Source: Streptomyces griseoloalbus (lineage in GTDB: Bacteria; Actinomycetota; Actinomycetes; Streptomycetales; Streptomycetaceae). Taken from it: a stretch of DNA of 64,000 bases. The stretch is taken from positions 1 to 64,000 of the forward strand of contig BMUD01000032.1 in assembly GCA_014650015.1 (NCBI GenBank). Direction: 5' to 3'. Shown here piece by piece: positions 1-7,584 of this stretch (the first letter of the stretch is position 1; every line of letters begins with the position of its first letter). The notes under the pieces are model-generated. The model was given only the letters and a program-made list of their open reading frames with translations. It had not been told where the DNA came from and ran no database searches. A program made the translations under genes and the position numbers.

Positions 1-91
1 GCGGGTACTTCCTCGGGGCAGGCATCGTCTGGGCTCCTCTCATGACACCCATCTGACCTGCTGTCACCTTTCCCCGCATCTCGGGGGAACC

Positions 92-937
92 TCACAGGGA
101 CCGCAGGGCCGCCGCCCGATCACCGAGATTCGAATGCCCCACAGCCGTTCTGGCGTGCGCGAGCGAGGCGAACAGCGGGTCCCTCCGGGTGATGGCCGTG
201 GCCTGGGCCGCGTAGCCGGCGTCCACAGCCTGTGTGTGCTGGCCCCGCTGGTGGGCGAGCATCGCGTACGAGTTCCAGACCCTCAGCTCCACCACGGGGT
301 CCTTGGCCATCCCCGCCAGGTACAACGATCGGTCGAGGTACCCCTGAGCCCGGTCGAGCTGACGGGCGTCCAGAGCAGACCAGGCGGCGGTCGCGGTGTA
401 ATCGGCGGCCAGCGAGAAGAGCCGTTGCCGGATCCTTTGGGAGGCGGCCAGCTTGAGCTTGTCCAGGGCCTCCTCAGCTCCCGCCAGGGCGGCCCGCTCC
501 AGGCCCTCGTGGCCTCCTCGGTTGTCGTCCAGGGCCATCAGGGCATCCAGGCCAGATCGAAGCCGGATCACGTCGGAGGTCCCGACGCGGGTGGGCCGCG
601 AGTCCTGTGGCACCACAACGGCAGCGGCCGTGCCAGTGGTGGCGGTGAGGAAGTTCCTGCGCCTCACGGGAGCCTCCGCTTGGATGGTGGGGCAACTTGC
701 CGCTGGCGGGCAGAAGCCCAGCTCCTCGGCCGTACATCCGAATACTGTTTCTTAGGCTTCCCGCTGGCGGGGGTGGGGCCAGCGGGTTTTTCCGGTCAGC
801 CAATTCCGGACGGTGCGGTCACTCACCGTTCCGTCGTATCCACGAGAGCGCAGGAAGGCGTTGACGGCCTCGGCTAACTCGGCCTGCTTGAAGCCAGCTT
901 CCTGCATGAGGCTGATGAGGTTCGCGTTCCCCTCCAC
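92..937 (-). pseudogene. Broken HTH/TPR-type transcriptional regulator
   Basis: Reading from a GTG at 937, the frame gives an N-terminal helix-turn-helix region (NLISLMQEAGFKQAELAEAV, then SDRTVRNWLTGKTRWPHPRQ) like the Streptomyces regulators that carry a C-terminal TPR domain. An in-frame TAA at 752-754 falls just after the sequence RQREA. The same frame then resumes as ETVFGCTAEELGF and continues through RRRNFLTATTG into TPR-like helices (667 to 95). It stops at TGA 92-94 after RAALRSL, well short of the roughly 400 residues I remember for the family. One internal stop plus the early end point to a pseudogene. A downstream-initiated 191-residue TPR fragment could still be translated from GTG 667. 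The family assignment is from memory of homologues; both stops are seen directly. Confidence 0.7.
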
Positions 938-1095
938 GTACTCACCGTAGCCACTGATGCCAGGACAGTGAGGACGAGAACCAGGAAATTTCCGGTGGGC
1001 CGCGATGCACACCCGACCGACTTTTCCTCCTCCTCGTGAACGAGCGGTCGTTGACTGAACCAAGGCAGTCGTACACCGACACCCCTGAGGTTCGA

Positions 1096-1515
1096 ATGAT
1101 CGTGGCGAAGCCGCACCACACCGGGCGCCCCGGGTACTCCGAGACACTTCCGGGTCTGGAGGAGAGCGCCGAGGCCGCCCGCAAGCTTGTACGAACAGCC
1201 CTGGCTGCGTGGCACCTGGAGGAGCTGACGGACACCGCGATACTGCTCGTCTCGGAGCTGGTGGCCAACGCGGTCAAGCACACGAACAGTCGTGTGATCC
1301 GGGTCGTCATCACGCGGCCCAGTGAGCGGTTCGTACGGATCGGGGTCGTCGACAGAGCCCGCGTACTGCCGGAGCTGGCCAAGCCCAGTGACGACCTCCT
1401 CACCAGCGGCCGGGGCCTTCTCCTCGTCGATGCCCTGGCCGAGCGGTGGGGCACCGACCTCTACCGCTGGGGCAAGCAGGTCTGGGCTGAGCTGATGAAC
1501 GAGCCGGCCCGGTGA
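1096..1515 (+). CDS. ATP-binding protein, RsbW-like serine-kinase fold (HATPase_c_2)
   Basis: This 139-residue protein has the GHKL ATPase signature of RsbW/SpoIIAB-type anti-sigma factors. The N box is SELVANAVKHT and the G box is the glycine-rich GRGLLLVDALAERWG. Such short stand-alone ATPases are abundant in Streptomyces and usually regulate sigma or anti-sigma partners. No partner anti-anti-sigma gene is seen here. I chose ATG 1096, which has GAGG five bases upstream, over GTG 1036, which has only pyrimidines upstream. Its stop overlaps the start of the next gene, and it is divergent from the broken regulator at 92-937. The ATPase fold is clear; the signalling target is unknown. Confidence 0.85.
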   Translation: MIVAKPHHTGRPGYSETLPGLEESAEAARKLVRTALAAWHLEELTDTAILLVSELVANAVKHTNSRVIRVVITRPSERFVRIGVVDRARVLPELAKPSDDLLTSGRGLLLVDALAERWGTDLYRWGKQVWAELMNEPAR

Positions 1516-1721
1516 CCGGTGAGAAGTCCCCGTGGGTCGGGGATCAGGTGTACGACGCCAACGCGGACAGGGAGGGCGTCATCAGCGACGTGAGGAACGG
1601 GACATACATCCTGCGGCCCGTCCACAGTTACTGGGGACAGACCTGGACGGCTCCGGACCCCGAGAAGCTGACCGTCACCGTGCCGCGCAAGGAACGGATC
1701 AAGAGGGAGCGGGAGGTGTAG
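1512..1721 (+). CDS. Small conserved-type hypothetical protein (69 aa)
   Basis: The start GTG (1512) overlaps the stop of the ATPase gene, so translation is probably coupled. The product is soluble, with alternating beta-type segments (VGDQVYDANADREGVISDV, then YILRPV) and a basic tail (RKERIKREREV). The beginning looks like a small SH3-like barrel of the kind seen in short Streptomyces proteins linked to regulator clusters, but I do not recognise a named family. It lies between the ATPase gene and another very small gene, with no gaps that would suggest separate promoters. Function unknown. Confidence 0.7.
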   Translation: MTGEKSPWVGDQVYDANADREGVISDVRNGTYILRPVHSYWGQTWTAPDPEKLTVTVPRKERIKREREV

Positions 1722-1723
1722 CC

Positions 1724-1906
1724 GTGCAGAGCCGCGCGTTCCCCTGGCTGAACGATCTTACGGACGAGCAGGCGTACGAGGTCCTGGACGAGGTGATCCA
1801 GGCGGCTCACGACGCCGGGACCCACACCGCCTTCCTCCACACGCTGGACGCCCTTGTGGAGCAGCACACGCCCACCCCCACACTCCCTCGCGGGGTCATG
1901 CCGTAA
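1724..1906 (+). CDS. Small hypothetical protein (60 aa)
   Basis: A GTG at 1724 follows the previous stop by two bases and has GGGAGCGGGAGG just upstream, so it is probably the third gene of the operon. The product begins MQSRAFPWLNDLTDEQ and is mostly helical and acidic (DEVIQAAHDAGTHTAFLHTL), with a Pro/Thr-rich tail. No domain is recognised. A strong hairpin terminator follows at 1933. Genes of this type often accompany small ATPase regulators in Streptomyces, but I cannot assign a role. Confidence 0.65.
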   Translation: MQSRAFPWLNDLTDEQAYEVLDEVIQAAHDAGTHTAFLHTLDALVEQHTPTPTLPRGVMP

Positions 1907-1932
1907 AGGCTCCCCCGTCCCGTGAGGGCAGA

Positions 1933-1968
1933 GAGGAGCCCCGGCCGTCGGTGCGGTCGGGGCTCCTC
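1933..1968 (+). terminator. Rho-independent-type hairpin after the small operon
   Basis: A 15-bp GC-rich stem (GAGGAGCCCCGGCCG, 1933-1947, pairing with 1954-1968 with one G-T wobble) closes a short loop. No U-run follows, as is common in Streptomyces. It ends the 1096-1906 operon. Confidence 0.8.
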
Positions 1969-2086
1969 GTGTGGTCCTACTGGCAGCCCTGCCTGGTGAG
2001 GAGCCGCAATTCTGGGACCTAGCTCTTCGCGTAAGCGCGTTTGTGCAGGTCAGGCGGGAAGAAGCACTGAAAATTCAAAGGGTTCC

Positions 2087-2719
2087 CTACTTCCACCGCT
2101 TGAAGGGGCGGTCGAGGGTGTACTTGCCGTCGTCCCCCAGAACGAGCATCCGCATCTCGGCGTTCCCCGGGTTCGCCAGCGACTCGAATTCCGCCACGGT
2201 CCAGTGGAACCACCGCATGCAGAACAGCCGCATGGCCAGACCGTGGGTGACGATCAGGACGTTCGGCGGATGGTCGGGGGCCTCGAAGCTGCGGAACAGG
2301 CTTTCCAGGAAGCCGCCGACCCGGTCGTAGACGTCGGCTCCGGACTCGCCCTGGGCGAAGCGGTAGAAGAAGTGCCCGTACGCGTCCCGGTAGGCCTTCT
2401 GCAGACGCACGTCCTCGCGGTCCTGCCAGTTGCCCCAGTCCTGCTCGCGCAGCCTCGGCTCCTCCCGCACGCGTATCAGTGCCGGGTCGAGACCGAAGGC
2501 GCTCAGCGTCTGGTGCGTCCGGCGGTAGGGGGAGACGTAGACGCTGACGCGCTCGCGGCCGAACAGTTCCCTCAGCTGCTCGCCCGTCCCCTCCGCCTGC
2601 TGTCTGCCCCGCTCGGTCAGAGCCAGGGCGTGGTCGGGTTCGCGCTCATAAACGGAGTCATCAACATTGCCCGTTGATTCGCCGTGCCGGACAAGGACGA
2701 TGCGCCGTGGTCGTGCCAT
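2087..2719 (-). CDS. Histidine phosphatase family protein (phosphoglycerate mutase-like)
   Basis: This 210-residue protein has the complete catalytic set of the histidine phosphatase superfamily. The RHGES motif has the phospho-accepting His12, SPYRRTHQT supplies the phosphate-binding arginine, REQDWGN carries the acid residue near 92, and VTHG contains the second histidine (159). It is more likely a broad phosphatase than a glycolytic phosphoglycerate mutase, because the substrate loops do not match GpmA. It is transcribed alone. ATG 2719 is the first start and lies close to the beginning of the conserved fold. Substrate unknown. Confidence 0.9.
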   Translation of the reverse strand: MARPRRIVLVRHGESTGNVDDSVYEREPDHALALTERGRQQAEGTGEQLRELFGRERVSVYVSPYRRTHQTLSAFGLDPALIRVREEPRLREQDWGNWQDREDVRLQKAYRDAYGHFFYRFAQGESGADVYDRVGGFLESLFRSFEAPDHPPNVLIVTHGLAMRLFCMRWFHWTVAEFESLANPGNAEMRMLVLGDDGKYTLDRPFKRWK

Positions 2720-2838
2720 GCCGAAACCCTAGATCGGGTGACCGCCCGGCGAGCACTCGTGCGGGCCTCATACGGCGTAGGTCACACACGTCCCGCACCG
2801 CATGCCACGCAAGAGCACACCTTTTCCGCGTCCGGACG

Positions 2839-3444
2839 TCAGACCGTCCAGGCCGCTTCCATGTCCACGATGTCTCCCGCGAGCGCGGCGACGTCGGCCT
2901 CCGTCTGCGCTCTCAGGGCGAGGCGCTCCACTCGCTCGGTGCGGTACTTGCCGTGCTCGGCGGCCGCCCGCCACATCGACAGCACCAGGAACTCGTTGCC
3001 GGGCGCCTCGCCGAACAGTCCCCGGACCATGCCGGGCGAGCCGGCCATCGCCGGGTTCCAGACCTTCTCCTGCATCAGCACGAAGTGCTCCGCCCGCTCC
3101 TCGTGCACCCGGCACAGCGCCACCCTGAGCAGGTCGGCGTCCGTGAAGCGCGGTTCGAAACCGGTCTTCACGTCGAAGCGGTGGTCGAAGAGTCTGACCT
3201 GGGCGTCCTTGAAGGTTCCCGACTGGGTTGAGGCGAGCCGGTCGTGGGAGCGCGCCATGAAGGAGTCGTAGAAGGCGCGGCTCTCCCAGAACGAGAAGAT
3301 GTGCGCCACGTCCGACCGCCCCCGGCTCCAGCCTCCGCCCTGCCCGCGAAACCCCGGCTCCCCCAGAAGCCCCGCCCACTTTCGCTGCCCCCGCTCGAAC
3401 CCTCGGCGGTCCACCACGGTGCAGCGAATCCACTTGACCAGCAC
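2839..3444 (-). CDS. YdbC/DUF4937-type protein, putative antibiotic-monooxygenase fold
   Basis: The 201-residue product starts at GTG 3444 (MLVKWIRCTVVDRRGFERGQ) and continues with GGWSRGRSDVAHIFSFWESR and DIVDMEAAWTV. I recognise the two-half pattern of YdbC-family proteins with a DUF4937 region, a fold related to small ABM-type monooxygenases. The frame is open upstream to 3681, but that extension is low-complexity and lacks homology, so the GTG is preferred. It is divergent from the TerD gene that starts at 3602. Biochemical activity has not been assigned. Confidence 0.7.
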   Translation of the reverse strand: MLVKWIRCTVVDRRGFERGQRKWAGLLGEPGFRGQGGGWSRGRSDVAHIFSFWESRAFYDSFMARSHDRLASTQSGTFKDAQVRLFDHRFDVKTGFEPRFTDADLLRVALCRVHEERAEHFVLMQEKVWNPAMAGSPGMVRGLFGEAPGNEFLVLSMWRAAAEHGKYRTERVERLALRAQTEADVAALAGDIVDMEAAWTV

Positions 3445-3601
3445 CGCGCCATCGTAAGGCCAGGGAGCGTGGCGTCGGTCACCCTCGGGTGGACTGGTTC
3501 CCGGCGCCCACCGCCGCGCGCGTGGCAGGATGGACAACCTGCCGGGAGCACCCGGCAGTTGGGGTGAGCCGGCAGGACGGTCACGGGGAAGGGGAAGACT
3601 G

Positions 3602-4135
3602 GTGAACGGCCTCAACAAGGGCATCCGCAAGGTCGAGATCTCGCTGAGGTGGGACCCGAGTCCGTCGGGGCAGCCCTCCACCGACCTGGATCTCGTCGCC
3701 GCGCCCTATCCGGCGGGCGACCCACATGGTGATCCCGCCTATGTGGTGCACTTCGACAGTCGCTCCCCCGACGGCACGATCACACTGAACCGGGACAGCA
3801 AGGACGGCCAGGGCTTCGGTTACGACGAGGTCATGACGCTGGAACTGGACCGGCTCGACCAGCGGTACGCACGCGTGGTGGTCGGTGTCGTCATCCAGCA
3901 GCACCAGGCGCGGCGGACGTTCTCCGGTGTGGGCAATCCCGGTCTGCGCATCCGCGAGGGATACACCGTCCTGGCCGAGGACGACTTCGGCGGTGTCCTC
4001 GGGGACACGGCGGCGACGGTCGCGGAGTTCGTCCGGGACGGTTCGGGGGCCTGGCAATTCCGCCCGGGGGTCCAGGGCTTCGAGGGCGACCCGGCGTCCT
4101 TCACACGCACGATGGGGGCGGCACGCCGGCCGTGA
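3602..4135 (+). CDS. TerD family (tellurium-resistance-type) protein
   Basis: The 177-residue product follows the TerD pattern. It has VEISLRWDPSP at the start, then DLDLVAAPY, FDSRSPDGTITLNRDSKDGQG, FGYDEVMTLELDRLD and VVVGVVIQQ, and ends with a GAWQFRPGVQGF-type strand. TerD-domain proteins bind Ca2+ through acidic loops and are linked to tellurite and other stress, and in Streptomyces to differentiation. GTG 3602 is preferred over 3530 because GGGGAAGGGGAAG lies just upstream and homology begins there. The gene stands alone, away from any terABC set. Confidence 0.85.
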   Translation: MNGLNKGIRKVEISLRWDPSPSGQPSTDLDLVAAPYPAGDPHGDPAYVVHFDSRSPDGTITLNRDSKDGQGFGYDEVMTLELDRLDQRYARVVVGVVIQQHQARRTFSGVGNPGLRIREGYTVLAEDDFGGVLGDTAATVAEFVRDGSGAWQFRPGVQGFEGDPASFTRTMGAARRP

Positions 4136-4531
4136 CGGGGTCCGGGCCTGCCGGACCGCCTGTTCCGCGCGTGATGTCCTGGCCGGGGGCACGGCCCTTG
4201 CTCGTCCGAGCCGGCCTGCGAGGATCACCGCATGATCGAGCGAAAGGGCACCTGGGCCGTCGTCCGGTGACACGCTCGCGTCGTACGACCACGCGGTGCG
4301 CGCGCTGAACGGTTGTCCGGCGCACTCCACGGCACGAGGCATCACACTGCGCCGGCTGTGGAGTCTCCTGTCGATCCACCGACAGCTGAACACGCCCACT
4401 GCGAGCGCGCTGTGCCGTGACAGGCGCGGTGAGGCGGGGAAACCTCCATGAGGATTCCCCGCCTCACCCCTCACTCAGTGGCCCTTGTTCCGCCCGGAAC
4501 AGTGGCGGAGGGCGCGTATTCCCCAAGTGCG
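4136..4531. other. Intergenic region without a supported gene
   Basis: This 396-base gap separates two convergent genes. A frame through about 4265-4440 stays open with moderate Streptomyces-like codon use but has no convincing start or recognised family. The only firm element is the hairpin at 4429-4467. Confidence 0.5.
4429..4467. terminator. Perfect-stem bidirectional terminator
   Basis: Thirteen bases (GTGAGGCGGGGAA, 4429-4441) pair perfectly with 4455-4467 around a 13-base loop. The hairpin sits between the convergent TerD gene and the 4532-5662 gene and could end transcripts from both sides. Confidence 0.8.
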
Positions 4532-5662
4532 CTATTCCTCGGCTCTCGGCTCGTCGTTGCGGAAGGCACGCAGGTCGAGCTCCGGTGCCTTGGAGTCCGC
4601 AAGCCAGGTCAGCCGCCGGTCCCCGGCCGCGAGGCCCTCCCGTGCCGTGCCGCACCAGTCCGCACGGTCGACCAGGGAGAGATACGACGTCCGGGCCTCG
4701 TCCCAACGCGTCTTGAGTGTGGCGTCGTCAGACCAGGCGGGTGCCTCCTCGGTCAAGTACTGGGCGGTGGTCGCCGCCACGAAGTAGCGCTCGGCTGTCG
4801 GTCCCAGTTCTTTGATGTGGCGGACGTGCGCCTCCAACACCGCGAGCGCATCAGGGTACTGGCGCAAAGAGGTGCCCATGCCCTCGCAGCACTGCATGAC
4901 GTGGAGGATCCGACCCGTGTGATCCACGACTTCGGCGTCGTCCCCGAACTGCGTGATGACCTCGTGGAGCATGGTCACTCGCGCGACTGCGGCGGCGAAG
5001 TAACCGTTGAGGTAATCCCCGTCGACGGCTCTGCGCAGCAGCCACGGCCGGACGGCCGGGTGATCGTCCACGTGTCGGCACAGCGCGTCCACTGCATGGA
5101 CTCGGCCCCAGGCGGTCACCCGTTCCGCGAGCCAGATCAGTGCCTCGACACCGCCCGGCAGGCGATCCAGGGCCCGCACCGCCAAAGGGCCGAAGGCGTT
5201 CGAGAGGAGGCCGATGGTCTGGATCAGCCGGATGTCGTCCACCGTACCGACCTCGGCGAGCAGGGCGAGCCCGACGGCCACGGGAGCGAGGTCGGTCCCG
5301 TGCCGGACCAGCCACCGACCGGTTTCGCGGGCCCTGGCCGCCGATGCCCTCAGGGCCGCTGCGCCGATGCGCTCGTCGTAGCGACACGACACCGGGACGT
5401 CGCGGAGTTCGATGGCCAACCGACGGGGTGAGACCCGAGTGTCGAGAAAGTACGCGTCAAGGATGTTCGCGGCCTCGGCATCGCCGCACCTGTGGTCGAA
5501 CGGCTGCTCCCACTGTCGTCGGCGTCGACGCCGCTCCGCGTCGGGAAGCGGCTCTCCGCTACGGAAAAGAGGTTCGTCCGGTGTCAGACGATGCAGCCGG
5601 AGGACATGCTGGAACAGCGTGGCCGGGGTGCCGGGCACTCCGGTTTCGGGCATCTCACTCAT
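4532..5662 (-). CDS. Hypothetical helical protein, no recognised family (376 aa)
   Basis: Starting at ATG 5662 (MSEMPETGVPGTP), the product is soluble and rich in Ala, Leu, Arg and Asp. It has successive amphipathic helices such as LAPVAVGLALLAEVGTVDDI, LLSNAFGPLAVRALDRL and YLNGYFAAAVARVTMLHEVI, an arrangement reminiscent of HEAT or ARM repeats. There are no signal peptide, membrane segments or catalytic motifs I can name. The Arg-rich part near residues 40-50 (DAERRRRRRQW) is notable. The start is uncertain because no strong ribosome site precedes it. The adjacent amidase gene on the same strand is 85 bases upstream, so co-transcription is possible. Confidence 0.7.
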   Translation of the reverse strand: MSEMPETGVPGTPATLFQHVLRLHRLTPDEPLFRSGEPLPDAERRRRRRQWEQPFDHRCGDAEAANILDAYFLDTRVSPRRLAIELRDVPVSCRYDERIGAAALRASAARARETGRWLVRHGTDLAPVAVGLALLAEVGTVDDIRLIQTIGLLSNAFGPLAVRALDRLPGGVEALIWLAERVTAWGRVHAVDALCRHVDDHPAVRPWLLRRAVDGDYLNGYFAAAVARVTMLHEVITQFGDDAEVVDHTGRILHVMQCCEGMGTSLRQYPDALAVLEAHVRHIKELGPTAERYFVAATTAQYLTEEAPAWSDDATLKTRWDEARTSYLSLVDRADWCGTAREGLAAGDRRLTWLADSKAPELDLRAFRNDEPRAEE

Positions 5663-5747
5663 GAGCGGGGGGAAGACTCGATTCTCTCGTTCATGCCCGG
5701 AAGCCTGGCACCGCCACGCCCTCCGCGACAAGCCGTACCGGCTCCTG

Positions 5748-7199
5748 TTACCTCGGTGCCTGGAAGCCGCCGATCTTCTGCTCAAGCAATTCGGCCAGCC
5801 GCAGCGGGGTGCGGTCCTCGAACATCGGGCCGATGAGCTGCACTCCCACCGGCAGACCCTCGGGCGACCGGCCCGCTGGTATAGCGGTGGCGGGCAGACC
5901 GGGCATAGTGGCCAGACCGGCCCAGACGAGCTGGTCGAAGTACGGATACTCGACGCCGTCGATGTCGATCCGACGTTTCATCAGGTCGGGATGGTGGTCG
6001 TGCGGGAACGCGGGAGTGGGCGTGATGGGGCACACCACGGCGTCGAACTCGGCGAAGAACTGCCGCCAGCCATGGCGGTGGAGCTCGCGAGAGCTGTTCG
6101 CCTCGATCCAGTCGCGGTGGCTGAACACCATGCCGCGCAGCCGCGCCGCATCGAGACTCCGGTCGTCTGCGCTCAGTCCGGCGGCGCGGGCCTGCAGCTG
6201 CTCGTAGGCTTCGACGGGAAAACGTGCGACGGAGCCCGAGAACAGGAACTTCGTGTAGAGCACCGCGGCTTCGGTCAGATCGGGCAGCAGCGGACTGTCC
6301 CGCTCGACGCGAGCACCGCCGTCGACAAGCGCGTCGGCCACCCGCCCCACGCCCGCCCGCACGGCGGACCCGGTCGGAATGAGCGGATGCTCGTCGAGGA
6401 CCAGGACCCGGAAGTCGCGGAGCCGTTCGTGGCGCGCGGGCGGCAGCGTCAGGTGGTACGCCACACCGAGCGTCAGCGGGTCCGGTCCGGCCATGACGTC
6501 GAGCAGGAGCGTGAGGTCGCGAGCGGTGCGCGCCATCGGACCGACGACGGCGAAGTCGTGCTCGACCGGCAGGGCCGGCCCAGGCGGCAGGACCATGCCG
6601 CGGCTCGCCGCCAGCCCGAGTGTCGGCTTGTGCGCGTAAATGCCGCAGAAATGCGCGGGGGTGCGCAACGAACCGGCGAGGTCGGAGCCGATGGACAGCG
6701 CGCCGAACCCGGACGCCAGGGCCGCCGCCGAGCCGCCGGAGGATCCGCCCGACGTACGACGGTGGTCCCACGGGTTGTTGGTGGTGCCGTAGATCCCGTT
6801 GAAGGTCTGCACGTCCTGCAGCCCCACGGGCACATTGGTCTTGCCGAGCACCACCGCGCCCGCGGCCTTGAGCCGCGACACCTGCACCGCGTCCTCGGCC
6901 GGCACGAAGTTCCGGTGCGGCGGCAAACCCCAGGTCGTGGGCAGCCCCGCGATGTCGTACGACTCCTTGACCGTCACCGGAATGCCCAGCAGCGGCCGGT
7001 CCTCACCGCGGGCACGCGCCCGGTCGGCACCGCGCGCGGCGGCCCGTGCACGGTCGAAGTCCGGCACACAGATCGTGTTGATCGCATCGTCGTCCCGTTC
7101 AATACGGGCGATCGCCTCGTCGGTCAGCTCCGCCGAGGTCACTTCACCGGCACGCAAGGCAGCCGCGAGTTGTTCGGCCGTCGAAAAATTCCAGTCCAT
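5748..7199 (-). CDS. Amidase signature family hydrolase
   Basis: The 483-residue protein carries the Ser-cisSer-Lys triad of amidase-signature enzymes. The lysine is Lys78 in IPVTVKES, the cis-serine lies in TSGGSSGGSAAA (Ser153/154), and the nucleophile is Ser177 in SDLAGSLRTPA. Family members hydrolyse carboxylic amides such as fatty-acid amides, indoleacetamide and small aliphatic amides. It has no GatB/C partners nearby, so it is unlikely to be GatA. ATG 7199 (MDWNFSTAEQ) begins right at the conserved N-terminal helix. Length is normal for the family; substrate unknown. Confidence 0.9.
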   Translation of the reverse strand: MDWNFSTAEQLAAALRAGEVTSAELTDEAIARIERDDDAINTICVPDFDRARAAARGADRARARGEDRPLLGIPVTVKESYDIAGLPTTWGLPPHRNFVPAEDAVQVSRLKAAGAVVLGKTNVPVGLQDVQTFNGIYGTTNNPWDHRRTSGGSSGGSAAALASGFGALSIGSDLAGSLRTPAHFCGIYAHKPTLGLAASRGMVLPPGPALPVEHDFAVVGPMARTARDLTLLLDVMAGPDPLTLGVAYHLTLPPARHERLRDFRVLVLDEHPLIPTGSAVRAGVGRVADALVDGGARVERDSPLLPDLTEAAVLYTKFLFSGSVARFPVEAYEQLQARAAGLSADDRSLDAARLRGMVFSHRDWIEANSSRELHRHGWRQFFAEFDAVVCPITPTPAFPHDHHPDLMKRRIDIDGVEYPYFDQLVWAGLATMPGLPATAIPAGRSPEGLPVGVQLIGPMFEDRTPLRLAELLEQKIGGFQAPR

Positions 7200-7484
7200 G
7201 AATTCGACCGTATGGGCCGGTGGGAGGGGGCACGAAATGCCGCTTCGCACAACGGGGTGGATGTCTCCATACTCGTCTGCCTGGCGGTCCTCGACCCGAT
7301 GGCCGTGGTGCTGGTGGCAATCGTTCGCCCGCGGGCGTCCGGCCGGCCGGCGGTGTGACGGCGCTGGACGTCATCACGAAATGGATCGTCAACCGGCCGC
7401 AGTCGCGGGAGAGTCCGGCGTCGCTCGAACTCGACGCGGAGTTGCGCGTAGGGGCGGGTGCCATAAACGCGGTGCGAGACACCG

Positions 7485-7517
7485 GAGAGGGTGCCGACCG
7501 ATGGTCGGCACCCTCTC
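7485..7517. terminator. Hairpin terminator downstream of nrdJ
   Basis: A 15-bp perfect stem (GAGAGGGTGCCGACC, 7485-7499, with 7503-7517) around a 3-base loop lies 67 bases beyond the nrdJ stop on the leftward strand. Confidence 0.8.
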
Positions 7518-7584
7518 TCACGTGCTAATCAGCGTCCTCAGCGGCAGATGCTCGAAGTCGCGTCAGACGGGATTCCGCTCGTTC

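Noticed and set aside
4232-4440. Short frames in the gap between TerD and the helical protein
   Set aside because: The ATG at 4232 frame stops after 12 codons, and the longer frame lacks a start and any recognisable family.
7355-7528. 57-codon frame from GTG 7355 with good third-position G/C at first
   Set aside because: It runs through the nrdJ terminator hairpin (7485-7517), has no recognised product and its codon use weakens towards the end; at most a remnant.
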